DNA from: Escallonia rubra
Lineage: Eukaryota > Streptophyta > Magnoliopsida > Escalloniales > Escalloniaceae
Assembly: GCA_033065855.1 (NCBI GenBank)
Contig: JAVXUO010002752.1
Span: forward strand, 28,013-92,012
Reading direction: 5' to 3'
DNA length: 64,000 bases
The notes below the pieces were generated by a model. The model had not been told where the DNA came from. It saw only the letters and a list, made by a program, of their open reading frames with translations, and searched no databases. The position numbers were made by a program, and so were the translations under genes. Positions 24,040 through 34,982 of this stretch are shown piece after piece (the stretch's first letter is position 1; every line of letters starts with the position of its first letter).

Positions 24040-24475
24040 GACCCTTTCAAATCAATTTAAGGGCTCTAGCAATGGTCAAAATTATTTTCATCTTATCTAT
24101 CGACTATTCAAATCGATTTGAAGGCTCTGACAATAGACAAGAATTTTCTTCGGTATATCGTCTGTCAACCCTTTCAAGTCGATTTGGGGGCTCCAGAAAC
24201 AGACATGTTTGTTATTTCTTTTACATGTCTAGACAACCCTTTCAAATCGATTTGGTGGCTCCGACAACAGACAAGAATTTTCTTCGGTATATCATTCATC
24301 GACCCTTTCAGATCGATTTCAAGGCTCCGACAGCAGACATGTTGGTTATTTCTTTTACATGTCAAAATGACCCTTTCAAATTGATTTGAGGGCTCCGACA
24401 TCTAGATATGGGTTTTTTTTGTCAACCATTAAAATCGATTTGGTGGCTCCGGCAACAGGCAAAATCTTCCTTTGT
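24040..24475 (+). repeat. About 66-bp tandem array in the Tat 3' region, seven units
   Basis: Units open with CCCTTTCAAATCGATTTG(G) and continue with GGCTCCGACAACAGACA; starts near 24043, 24105, 24169, 24238, 24304, 24372 and 24432, spaced 60-69 bp. Two longer alternating variants (one with ATTTTCTTCGGTATATC, one with TTATTTCTTTTACATGTC) suggest a higher-order dimer. Tandem arrays in the 3' untranslated region of Tat/Ogre elements are known to seed satellite DNA. Confidence 0.8.
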
Positions 24476-24732
24476 AATATATTGTTCGACGACCAATCGT
24501 TGTTGTTGTTGGCTCCGGCTTAGGATAATATATGTATTTCATCGAACATATTGGTCTGATTCCTCCTTGGAGGATACGTAGGAAGCCTGTATAGGTCCGA
24601 CCCTATATCTATGTGAGGCTTTGAATTTTTCTTTGAGTCACGTGGTCTTTTTCCATGTTTTTACTATGAAAATGAGTTACTCCTTTTTTCGATGATGTTC
24701 GCCCGAGAGTGAACTTCATCCCCGAGGGGCTC

Positions 24733-25998
24733 TGTAGACACCCAAGGTGATAATAGTGGGCTTTATAATTCATTAGAATGCATTATTGAGACTATGCTTA
24801 GTAATGTGATTTAGTTTATTAATTTTGTCCAGTCCAGTCCAAGTCCAAGTCCAAGTCTAGTCCATCAGTCCAGTCTAATTGTATTAGCCCAATGTATTTG
24901 TGTCAAGTCCATTCCAAGGTCTAGATTATTCTAACTGATGTAGTTTTTCTAGATAGCTTGGGGAAATAAGCCACGATTTATCCTTGATATAGAGATCAAA
25001 TTAATTTGTTTTTTGGTTAGGAAATGACTTGTCCCAAATTTGGTACATCCTATTTGTGACTTCAGAGATAATTACCGAAAATAGGGGCAAAAAATGCCTC
25101 AAAATTCAGGAAAATCATTTTTAATGAATGGGGTGAACTGGCCGGTTTTCAACTTACTAATCGGTTAGTTGACTTTTCTTAATATGCGATTTTATCACTT
25201 ATTCTGACTTATCTCCAGCCTTGCAGATTGGCATTGCCAATCTTATCAGATTCTGCGACCCTAAGCACTACAAAAAGGATCTTGGCCTTCATTTTTTAAG
25301 GGTCTGAAATCTCTAAGAGCTAATTCTCTTTAGAGCTTATGTGCCATTTATTTGTGAAGTGATATATTATCTCTCTCGAGAAGTCTAGTAATTCAAATCA
25401 CTCATAAAACATTTTTTACTCTTTGAATTGTGGATCCTACAAAGAACATCTCCGAGTCGTCAAGGCAAGCTACAGCGCGAGGAAATCTTTACTAGCTTTC
25501 TTGAGTAGAAGATCAAATAGATCGTCTCTCCTCCCTGTGATCGTATTTCATCTAAAAAACAATTAAAATAGTCTTATTTTCCTTTTCTTTGTCTAAAGTC
25601 TAAGGTCGAAATGTAGATTACTCCATGTAGGACCAAAGTCAAACTACGGCGGTTTTGGTTCAGGTTAGTTTGATTGGATACATAAACAATTCGACCTCTA
25701 ATGTCAAGTTCAAGCCAATAAAAAAAACTTAGGGTAAGTTTTATTATGTTTTACAAGTTATGTGTTTTTAAAGTCAAACTTCATTAGAAACGAAGTTGAA
25801 ACCGAAAGGGTGCGGCGGGTGCCTAACACCTTCCCATTACGTAATTTAGTCCCCGAACCCGTCTCCCGGTTTCAATAAACTAGTCGTTCTTTTGGAGACT
25901 TTAAAGTCATTTCTTGATTTTTTTTTATTTTCCCATTTTTTTCAAATTAAATAAGATTGGGACTCCATTAAAATCCTGAGGGGAATTTTTTCGAGACA
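24733..25998 (+). repeat. 3' LTR of the Tat element
   Basis: 1266 bp from TGTAGACACCCAAGG to ..TCGAGACA, partner of the LTR at 5560. It lacks the Stowaway MITE. It is followed by GTTTG, which matches ATTTG before the 5' LTR in four of five bases. The GAGGGGCTC just before it is a poor polypurine tract. Confidence 0.85.
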
Positions 25999-26532
25999 GT
26001 TTGCCATAACCATTTTGCGAATAAAATTATTTGGCATCGTTTTCGAACTTGGAAAAATCTCATAAAGTCCCTCATTGTAGATACTTCTAAAAATAATAGG
26101 GGTTTCTCTTTTGTGTTTGGCCGAACTCAAGGTTAAAATTGCTTTTAAAAATAACATTTAAGAGGTTTAAAAAGTAATGACCTTTAGCGACGATTACATT
26201 CACTATTCCTAAGCTAATGGATCAACCACACACTATTTTCACATTACACACGCACTCCAGCGGTTCTCTTGCTACTACAGTCCCATAATTACTCCGCATT
26301 ACACTCACACAACCTTAAACACTACACACTCACATACACTCTTCACGCACTACCACACCTCACATATACACACCTTCACTCACACACACACACACATACA
26401 CATACACATACACACATTGCTTACCCCACTGATTTTCCTTTCTATACATCTTCACACATACAATGGAGTTGCTATACTCCATAGCAACTTTGAATCACCA
26501 ACACACACCCACACACACACGCACCCCTCCTG

Positions 26533-26576
<44 letters not shown>

Positions 26577-26828
26577 AGTCACTCTGCTGCACTCACACAC
26601 ACTTGCACAATTTGTTCGCACACATATACACAGAATTCACCTTCGAATTCCCTGCTTTAAACTTCTTTTGTTCACTGTCACATACATACATAAAACTCTT
26701 AAACACATTGCACTGCTAACACGCATAATAGCAGCACATTACACACTTGCAAACACATCTTCTACCTTTCACACACCAATTTACACCCTCAGACACTGAA
26801 TTCCCCCTAAATTTCCAATTATCACCTT
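25999..26828 (-). repeat. 5' LTR of the minus-strand Tekay element, second half
   Basis: Continuation of the LTR interrupted at 5559. From about 26095 it matches the other copies (GGGGTTTCTCTTTTGTGTTT, then AATGACCTTTAGCGACGATTA, against 783 on and 47818 on). It includes a CA-rich tract and fades out near 26828, where a Ty1/copia remnant begins; the true LTR end is not present. Confidence 0.75.
26370..26575. repeat. (CA)n microsatellite tracts in the LTR
   Basis: Two long CA runs (around 26383-26412 and 26537-26572) plus broken CA text. Open frames across it (His/Thr-rich) are artefacts of the repeat. Confidence 0.8.
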
Positions 26829-26830
26829 TT

Positions 26831-27515
26831 CAACTAGAGAAGTTGAATTTGTTGCTGCAATAACTTGTGCTTGTTAATCTATTTGACTGAGGCAAATTCT
26901 TGAAAAGTTATAGTTCAAGCAATTATGAGCTACTATAGTTTTTTTAGACAATGAATCAGCCATCAAACTCTCCACGAATCCTATGCTACACGATAGAAGC
27001 AAACATATTGATGTGAAGTATTATTTTCTAAGAGATCTCAGCATTAATGGAACAATTGATTTGAAGTATTGCCAAAGTGAAGCTCAACTGGCTGTTATAT
27101 TCACTAAACCTCTCAAATTTCTTCTCTTCCAAAATCTAAGAAGGTTGTTGAACATGCGCACCTTGGAGAATTCTAATTGAAGAAGGAGTTACACACATAT
27201 AAACTGAAGCTTAAAAGTTTACAGTTTAAGGGAGGGATTGTTGAATAATTTTTGCATGTTTATTTTTACTAAGTCAAATATATCCTAGCCTTTGGGAAGT
27301 TTTTATTAGTGCTTTGTAGAAGATGATCATGTAGCCTTAGTGCTGTGCAGAACATGGTCATGTAGCCTATCTTTTAGCTGGTAGTTTTTGCATGATTTCT
27401 ATTGGATATAAGCCTATAAAAGGGCTGTAGGTTCTCTCAATAAATGAGTACCCTGAAGAACGATATCTTCTCATTCTCTCTTATGCTTTTACTTATGTTT
27501 TGCCATTGGGTTATC
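26831..27515 (+). mobile_element. Ty1/copia retrotransposon 3' end (RNase H tail plus LTR start)
   Basis: 26831-27178 encodes the end of a copia RNase H: FLDNESAIKLSTNPMLHDRS, KHIDVKYYFLRDL and AVIFTKPLKF, with the typical C-terminal stop just beyond. A purine run TAAGGGAGGGAT (27225-27237) precedes the LTR start TGTTGAATAATT at 27239. The LTR has a TATA box CTATAAAAGG (27414-27423) and AATAAATGAG downstream. The LTR end is not clear (about 27515), and nothing upstream of the RNase H tail remains. Fossil. Confidence 0.8.
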
Positions 27516-27649
27516 ATGTACGGTGGTAAGAGGTCCCCAAGGACGGTGATGGGAGTAGCTGCTATCTAGGTGGAGTGATTAGACAAGTACCGTTATTATC
27601 TAAGTTTGAGAGTTAGTTCTCACACCGCTTTGATGTGGCCATACTTAAT

Positions 27650-28850
27650 TGCCTTCCTATGCTTAGAGTGAAAGGCTTCTTTCGTACAAAGCTGATCCAT
27701 GCTTAGTAAAAGACGCATAAGGCATTATTGGAGATTTTGATAGTTACAAGGAGAAATAAGAAGGGAGCTACTTGCATGGCGAAGAATTATTATAAAGAGA
27801 GAGGCGGAGAAAGTGGCGGAGAAGAATGAACCGAAGGAGTTCCATATCGGTCTAAAGTATAGCAATAAAGCTTACCAATTGGAGGCATTTTTGGCAATTT
27901 TCTTATCCAAGTTAGTGACTCTTATCTTGCCCTTTGAAATATTTTAAAATTTCATCCTTGTAGATAGGTGTTTGAGCGCATAATAGAGGATGGTTCGGAT
28001 TAGAGACTATTCCTCTTGGCTATTCGTATAGCAAATGATTGAGATTTAGTCTTGGGTAGATGAACTTAAGCACCCTATACTACATATTATTAGACCAATT
28101 TGCTAATGACATGAGACTAGTGTCCACTTATATATATGAGATATTCCTGTAGAGATACTTGTATAAGAGTTTTGAGGGGTACAACCCTGACAGGCTGTCC
28201 TCGAGAGTGCTTTTGACCAGCAAGAGTGAGCATCGGAGCAACATGGTGTAGACAAGTAATGACATGGTGACAAGAAGAGAGAGATAGAGAGCCCCGTGAT
28301 GAAGGTGATTGATCATAGAAAGGGAACTATCTCCCATCCTTATCTTTGATGAGCGCTACTTTTGGGGTTCCCTTGCATGCTCTGAGTATAATGTTTGAAA
28401 TAGATCTCTCTGTTGGTGGTTCTCTTGTTACTACAAAGGTGTTGTTGTTGATGGACACTTCCTTATTGTGTTTGCCTATTCTGATGGACAAGAGTAGTAT
28501 GCCAGCATAAACCAGGTTTTATGTGTGATGAGTAGCCCAAACCATTTTGTTATGGCTTACAAAGGCACCTTTGGTTATGGTAAGGGATGGATTGTTACTC
28601 CATGTATGAGCATCCCAGTGCTTGATCATGCCAAAAAGTGGCCTGTCCTAGACGATTTTGGACTATAACTGGAGCTTTCTTTTCTATAATAAAGAGTTAC
28701 AGAAGGTGGTGGAGGCATGCAAGGTCGTACTTCGGGACTACTTACTATGGCTTCATTAAGATCAGTGTCCTTTTTAATTACGTGGTTCAGTGCCGCATGT
28801 GTGCTCGTGAATGGCTGGTCTCGTGACCCTCAAGGATACACAGCCTAGGG
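27650..28850 (+). pseudogene. Spliced plant mobile domain gene fossil
   Basis: Plus-strand remnant whose blocks parallel the intact PMD gene at 51163-55300. SNKAYQLEAFLAIFLSK (about 27850-27910) matches HKDERYEMVAFLAMYLSR, and it is followed by a GTTAGTGAC donor-like site. After CATCCTTGTAG (acceptor, about 27964) come residues equivalent to the start of exon 2 (VFE..EDG) and then LLDQFANDM and RYLYKSFEGY, matching RLDQFVNDV and RYLYECFPDY. Later KGTFGYG corresponds to SRTFGYD. The intron appears to sit in the same place. Many breaks. It was probably the antisense gene of a Tat element now lost around it, but no LTRs or pol adjoin it, so a host-gene copy is possible. Confidence 0.65.
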
Positions 28851-29031
28851 GGATGAGCAACGAGGGTAAAGGCCAATTATAAGATGAGAGTGGGAGATAG
28901 AATGCGGCTAGGTTATCTACGTGTGTCTTGAGGTTACCCTTTTCTCTTTATGTCAGGATGGACGATGTAACTATTTTTGGCTACGTTGTGAGAAATAAGG
29001 CAATTGAATAAGACTATTTTGAATAGTCATT
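28851..29031. other. Unassigned stretch
   Basis: AT-rich sequence between the PMD fossil and the beginning of homology to the Tekay LTR. I see nothing recognisable. Confidence 0.4.
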
Positions 29032-30803
29032 GGCCAATAAGGTAAGGACAGTGCGGTTCTAATATGGTAATTCATTATTTTGATTAACATGCCATTTTGA
29101 TGACGTTTATGTTAAACTCTTGTTATGATTGAACACTAGTAGTCATTGTGACCGGTGTTCATTTATTTAAATTATGATATTGAGGACTTAAGGTAGAATA
29201 ATTTTTCTTAGTCCACCTCGTTGATAAAATTTAGTAAGGGTAATGCGTGCTCTAGTATGCTATGATTCGGTTCGATTAGCAAACATGTCTGACGTTGGTG
29301 AGGATGTTGGGTAGGGATTGTTGCGTGGTTGTTATGAGATGTCAGAAATTATTGATTACCAACGTTTCTTCTAGTTAAGAACGTTGTTGACTACTTATGG
29401 TCAAGTTTCTCCCAAGTCCGCCCTGTCCTTGATGATAATATGGTAGAGATTGTTGTGAGAAGTCGGCAATTATTGACAACCGACGTTTCTTCTAATTAAG
29501 AACGCTTTTGAGGACTTGTGGTCATGTTTTTCCCGAGTCCGCCCTATCGTTAATTGATGAAGTTATGTAGAGATTGTTGCGCAGTTGTTGTGAGATGTCA
29601 GAGATTATTAATTACCGATATTTCTGTTAGTTGAGAACATTGTTGAGGACTTGTGATTAAATTTCTCCCGAGTCCGTCCTATTGATGATGCTTATGTTGA
29701 ACCCCTGTTGTTATGTATGAAACACCAGTTGATCTTTTGACCCGATATCTCGTGTTTGGATTTTTCTATTGAGGACATAAGGTGGAATAATTTTTCCTTA
29801 GTCCGCCCAGTTGATGAAGCCTTGTTGTTTTAGCTGTAACGCGATTAGGGACAAACACTCTTTCTAATTTCCCTTCTTGAGGACAATGTCTCTTTTGATT
29901 ATTTGAGACTGAGATGAACATCCCATATAATGTGACATCAAAATGAGGAGGATGGCCTGTGTAACATGATCACTGGCCAAAAAGGATGTATGGAGCGCGA
30001 GTTGAGTATGTTGTGTCTAGTCGAGTCTACTCTATCGTGTTTGAATTGCATTGCATTTGATTTTATTTTGATATGAATGATATTAAGGACTTATATTTCA
30101 CTTATGTTTACCTTTACCTTTGCATTTCATTGATGTTTACTTTTGTGATTCTTGATTTAGTGTTCACTTGCATAGTCAGCCAGAGTCTTGTCCATGAGGA
30201 GGTGGCAATAATGTTGTTCTGTTGGGTCTTGAAGCCGCTTAGTCTAACGAAAGAAAAATATGGTTTGACAAATTACGTTGATGCTGAAATTTATTGTAAA
30301 CTCTAGATTCATTATTATCATTGAGATGATTATTATTCCTCCAAGACCTTCAAATAACTTGTACATGATACTGCTCGTGTTGTCTTTACTAAGCGATATG
30401 CGCTCATTCCTTATGTTGTGTTGGACAGATTATAAGATTGACCAATGAGAACCTTCTAGGAAGGGGGGCAAGGAAACAAGCTAGAAAATTTGAGCTAGGT
30501 GCTAAGTTGAGCGAGGTGAGGCAAGCTAGAAATGGTAAGACAAAGATTGAGCTGCGGGATACGTTGACAGGAGCTACCCGACTACAGTCGTGTATTACGT
30601 TGAAAATGTACATGTGGTTTAAAGACTTGAAAGTCTTCCACTGCAGTATGATGTATGTTTGTAAAAACATTGTAAGGCACAATTTGGAGCGTCTATTAAT
30701 TATGTATGAAGGTGTAGTTGCTATGTATTCTACACATGATTACGATTGTGATTATGATCGATAACTCAGCCTGGTGATGTCACCAAGGTTGCGGGTGTCG
30801 TAA
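29032..30803 (+). repeat. 5' LTR (partial) of the plus-strand Tekay element
   Basis: Matches 37928-39696 of the 3' LTR from GGCCAAT onward and ends GCGGGTGTCGTAA before the primer site. Contains three diverged units of about 120-135 bp (near 29346, 29467 and 29602), each with AATTATTGA..CC, TTAAGAACG and CGAGTCCGCCCT blocks. Confidence 0.75.
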
Positions 30804-30804
30804 G

Positions 30805-30817
30805 TTGGTNTCAGACC
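30805..30817 (+). promoter_or_regulatory. Primer binding site, initiator-Met-like
   Basis: TTGGTNTCAGACC directly after the LTR end corresponds to the TGGTATCAGAGC-type site of chromoviruses. One base (30810) is unresolved in the assembly. Confidence 0.6.
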
Positions 30818-31058
30818 TTAAGCCAATGATTATGTAGACTTTAGAAGTGTCTGATGGAACACCTAAGTTGTTGACGAGAGGATTCGAAGAAGAATTTCAG
30901 TAATTTTGCTGAACTATGGTGGTAGCTGAGGGATGTGGGCCGAGGTTGGTTAAGGCATATATATGATGACCTCAGCATTCCTGCTATGGATGCAGGAAAT
31001 GGAAGAAAAGCTGGTTGACTTAGATTTGGAAATGTAGTTTAATGATGACAAGTTTGAG

Positions 31059-32760
31059 GTGTCGAATCACAAAAAGAGCCCTGACAAGTATGTAGATGAG
31101 ATGGAATTAATATTGAAAGAACTGGATGAAGGTCCAGTAGGAAGTGAATTAGAAGGACCTCTAGGGATGACGGACGAGGTTGAGCACTTTTATTGTTTAA
31201 ACTGTGAATGGAGGAATGAGGATCCGAGGGTGAGAATGAGTAGAGTTTTGATGAAATTTTGGAGGAAAAGGGGATGAAGGGACAAGTTAGTTCGAGTCCC
31301 TAACTAACAGTATTAACTAAACAATAGACAAGCTGAAAGTTGAATGTGAAGACAAGAAGTGAGTATCGAATTAGATATTAATGGAGACTTTGTACGCCAG
31401 TATACAGGTTGTTTGCAAAATACAACAGGTTGTTTGTGATTGCCTGCCTCATAGGGCTTTAACAAAGAACATGCAACAATTGATTTTAAGTGAGAGTCAT
31501 TAAAGCCTGAAATTGTTGAAGGAGCGTTATGACTTTTCCTAGATTAACGGTCGTACGAGCGGGGTTGGAGTCCGTTTTCATGATCGGACCTATGGTTGTT
31601 ATTGAGAAGGAGAATAGTATTAAGGAACAAGTACCGTTTAAATACTATTGTAGAAAGAGGTCGTGTAACGACGAAAATCATTAGCTGTTTGAACATAAAA
31701 CTTGTTATTATGGTGCATAATTTTAAAAAAAAATACTCTTTCCTTAGAAAGACGAGAGAGGTTCCTAATCGAGAAGGACACTCAATGGAAGTGATTTTGA
31801 TGAATGTCGAGGATGTAAGTGGAAGGGATAATAAGGGAGCTGCATTAGGTCAAAAAGACCTTAAGAAAAAGCTAGTAGGACTTCTACAAAAAGTTGTGGG
31901 AGCTCTACTGGTACAACCGGTGTCTGCTGCTACGATAGCCTTGGTAAAAGAAAAAAAGGAATGTAGATCTCAAAATTTTCAGAATGCCCGCCCGAGTAAA
32001 ATCTCATGGGAGGGAAATGGTCCAGTGTGGACAACTACGTGAATTTGAAAGATGGAGAAGGTAGTGAGGTAACACGATGTGGGGAAGCCATCAGACGATG
32101 ATTTTCGCAAAAAGGGGGTTACAACTGATTAGAAGGATGGGCGTAAACAAGTTGAGGACAATAAGAGGACCTATCGAGCCTATATTACTTAGAATAAGTT
32201 TAGGTAACATGTTGATGATAAGTATTTTGTGCTTAAATTGCAGCGTAAGTTAGAGACATGTTTCTCGTGTTAAAGTAGAAGGATAAAAATGTAGAAAAGT
32301 AGAAGGATAGTAACTTATTTTGCCTCGTCAAGTGATGATAGAAAAATTGAGAGGCGAAAAAAATTGAGAAGGTTTTGAAAATAATCCTTAAAAAGACAAG
32401 TAAGGAGGTTCTAATGGGAAATTGCTACTGAGTGATGGAGGCAAGGAATAAAAAAAATATGTGAGGAAAGAAGGGAGTATGGACGGAAAAGAGGTAGAAT
32501 CCAGGTTTGAAACTGGAGAAGTGGAAGGAAATGTAAGAAGATAGCAGATGAAGAACAGTCCGAACAAAGTTCAGAACAAAGAGGAAGAAATAGAGAATGT
32601 AGATGGTGCGGATTAAGGCACGAGGGTATGGACTATGTTAAGGCAATTGAAGCATGTCTTACATATGAAAGCAAGACACTGAGATAATGTGCAAGATGAA
32701 TCAAAGGGGTTGTTTCAGATGTTAACAACCAGGGCACATTGTAATAAAGTGGCTCAAATG
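31059..32760 (+). pseudogene. Tekay gag fossil with acidic leader
   Basis: 31059-31277 is the acidic leader (MELILKELDEGPVGSELEG), homologous to 3280-3675 on the minus strand. 31760-32040 matches the gag N-terminal region of the other element (KEKKECRSQNFQNARPSK). Remnants of the capsid block follow near 32160-32230 (RTYRAYIT..KYF), and CFRC..PGH near 32710-32735 is the zinc knuckle. Fossil with many breaks. Confidence 0.65.
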
Positions 32761-33500
32761 AGGGTGATGGTCATTGAAAGCCAAAAAAAAATGGGGTTTA
32801 TAAGACTATGTATCGATTATTGGAAGTTGAATAAGGTGACGGTCAGGAATAAATATTCATTGCCTAATATAGATGACATATTGATCAGTTGGGGTAGAGG
32901 GTGCTAAGTGTTTTCTTTATGAGGTTTACCTTAGAACACGTCATCACCGGTTAAGGATAAAAAAAAAGGATGTTGTAAAGACTGTCTTGAAAAACAGAGA
33001 CAAGCATTATGAATTTTTTGTGATACCATATGGATTAATGAATGCCCATATGGCATTTATGAATTTGATGAATCAAGTCTTTTGAGAGCACTTGATCATT
33101 GTGTCGTCACCTTATTGGTAACCTTATGAATGGTACTAAAAGCAAAGAAGAACTTGTGCAATGGTTAGTGTTGGAAAATCTTAAGAGAGCCTAAGTTGTA
33201 TGTCAAATTCAAGAAATGTGAATTGTGACAGAAAAATCTCAATTTATGGGGTTGATGTGAAAGAACATTAGGGTTCCGAGAAAAGTTGAAAAGGTGACAA
33301 ATGGGTAAATGTCGAACATCGGCATTTGAGATTAGTAGCATCCTAAGCTCAATCAGAGGCACATGAGAGTTATTGACAATGTTTCTAAGATGCCCTTTTG
33401 GGAAAACCGACTGCGATGATTACTAAGCCAAGAGTTACCATTGAGGATTTGAACAGGCTCGAAATCAAAGTTCGAGTTAAGAAGAAAACGAAGTATGCGA
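32760..33500 (+). pseudogene. Tekay reverse transcriptase fossil
   Basis: [20 protein letters not shown] followed by PNIDDI (32800-32885) is the RT palm block of plant chromoviruses, and YEFFVIPYGLMNAHMAFMNL (33008-33067) is the block that precedes the catalytic motif. The remainder is badly eroded and the RNase H is hardly readable. Confidence 0.75.
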
Positions 33501-33639
33501 CCAACACTTTTTGATCAACTTAAGGAAGCTTAAGGTCAAGACAAAAGGATGTTTGAAGTTCATCGGAGATTTAAAGGGAACGAAAAGGGAAATTTTTTAT
33601 TCTGATAAGGAAGATAATTAGGAATATGAAGGTCAGATG

Positions 33640-34880
33640 TAGGTTTTGCCCAATGATAAATTGAGAAAAGAAATTATTAAGGTACTCACAGTCCGAAGTA
33701 CTGATTCACTCAAGGGAAATGGAAATGTACCGTGAGTTACGTCAAAATTTTTGGTAACCTAGCATGAAGAGGAATATATCAGGATTTCTATCCCGATATT
33801 TGACCTGCCAACAGGTAAAGGCAGATCAAAAGAAGATTGTCAGACATTTGCAACCATTCGATGCACCTGAGTAGAAATGAGAACACATTATGATGAATTT
33901 TTTGTCAAGATTACCACGAACAACTAATCGATGCACGTCTATCTGGGTTGTAGTGGATAGGTTGACTAAGACGGCCATGTTTGTTCCTATCCGAGAAGGG
34001 TACTCTATTGGACGACTTGCCTGAATTTATATTAAAGAGGTGGTGAGTTGTTATGGAGTGCAAGTAGCCATTGTGTCCGACAGAGACGCAAGGTTCACCC
34101 CAAGATATTGGAAAAGTCTTCAAGAAGAAATAAGCACGAAGTTAACCATGGGTACGACCTTTGACCCTCGGACGAATGGCCAATCAGAACATGTGATATA
34201 GATATTGGAAGACATGTTGAGGGTCTGCATTATTTATTTTGGCAGAGCATGGGATGAACAGTTACCTTTAACTGAATTTTCCAGTAACAATGATGATCAG
34301 TTAAGCACAGAAATGGCTCCAACGAAGTGTTGTATGGCCGAACATGTCACACGCCTATTTGTTGGGATATGTTGGGGGAACGAAGATTGTTTTGCATGAA
34401 AACAGTGCAAAGAAATAGAAGACAAGGTGACGATTATCGGAGAGAGAAATCATACTGAGTAGAACCGACAGAAAAGCTATGCTGACGAGGGGCGAAGAAC
34501 ATTAGAGGTTGAGGTAGGTAATACTACTAAAAGGGTCACCGTGGAAAGGAATTATGTGATTCGGAAAGTGGGAAAGGATAAGTCCAAAGTTCATTAGACC
34601 ATTTTAAAATCCTGTCTAAGATTGAGATGGTAGCTTGCAGGCTCGATTTACCACCAAAATTGAGCCAATTGCCTAACATTTGACGTTTCAATGCTAAGAA
34701 AGTATGTTCCCAATCCTACACATGGGATCCAGTTGGAACATGTTGAAGTTCGAGATAATCTCTCGTACTAGGAGGCACCGATAAAGGTGGTTGATAAAGA
34801 GGAACATGTATTGCGTTCCAAAGTAATGCCGATGATCAAAGTTGTTTGGGAGAAATCATACGGTAGAGGAAGCCACTGGC
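33640..34880 (+). pseudogene. Tekay integrase and chromodomain-like tail fossil
   Basis: Integrase core blocks in order: WVVVDRLTKTAMFVPIREGY (33949 on), YGVQVAIVSDRDARFTPRYW (34055 on) and FDPRTNGQSE (34161 on), carrying the D, D and E of the catalytic triad. Around 34740-34850 VRDNLSY..APIKVVDKEE and KVMPMIKVVWEKS correspond to the C-terminal chromodomain region of Tekay/Del integrases, which targets insertion to heterochromatin. Fossil. Confidence 0.75.
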
Positions 34881-34963
34881 GAACCTGAGGCATTAATACG
34901 GTAACAATATCCGCCATGGTTTGCAGGATAAGGTTTGTCCCTATTTCAAGGATGAAATTTTAC

Positions 34964-34976
34964 TTAAGGGGGGGAG
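34964..34976 (+). promoter_or_regulatory. Polypurine tract
   Basis: TTAAGGGGGGGAG a few bases before the 3' LTR, typical primer for plus-strand DNA synthesis in chromoviruses. Confidence 0.7.
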
Positions 34977-34982
34977 CGATGA

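Larger units (their letters stand above)
5560..25998 (+). mobile_element. Tat/Ogre-lineage Ty3/gypsy retrotransposon, degenerate, 20.4 kb
   Basis: Bounded by two LTRs starting TGTAG (5560 and 24733), the second ending in CA at 25998, and flanked by near-identical 5-bp duplications ATTTG (5555-5559) and GTTTG (25999-26003). It has a tRNA-Arg-type primer site, gag-pol with two RNase H domains, two antisense gene fossils downstream of pol and a tandem-repeat 3' region, the architecture of the Tat/Ogre lineage. Without the later solo LTR (3.5 kb) and MITE (0.37 kb) it is about 16.6 kb. LTRs are roughly 82-85% identical by eye, suggesting several million years of age. The coding parts carry many breaks. 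Confidence 0.85.
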
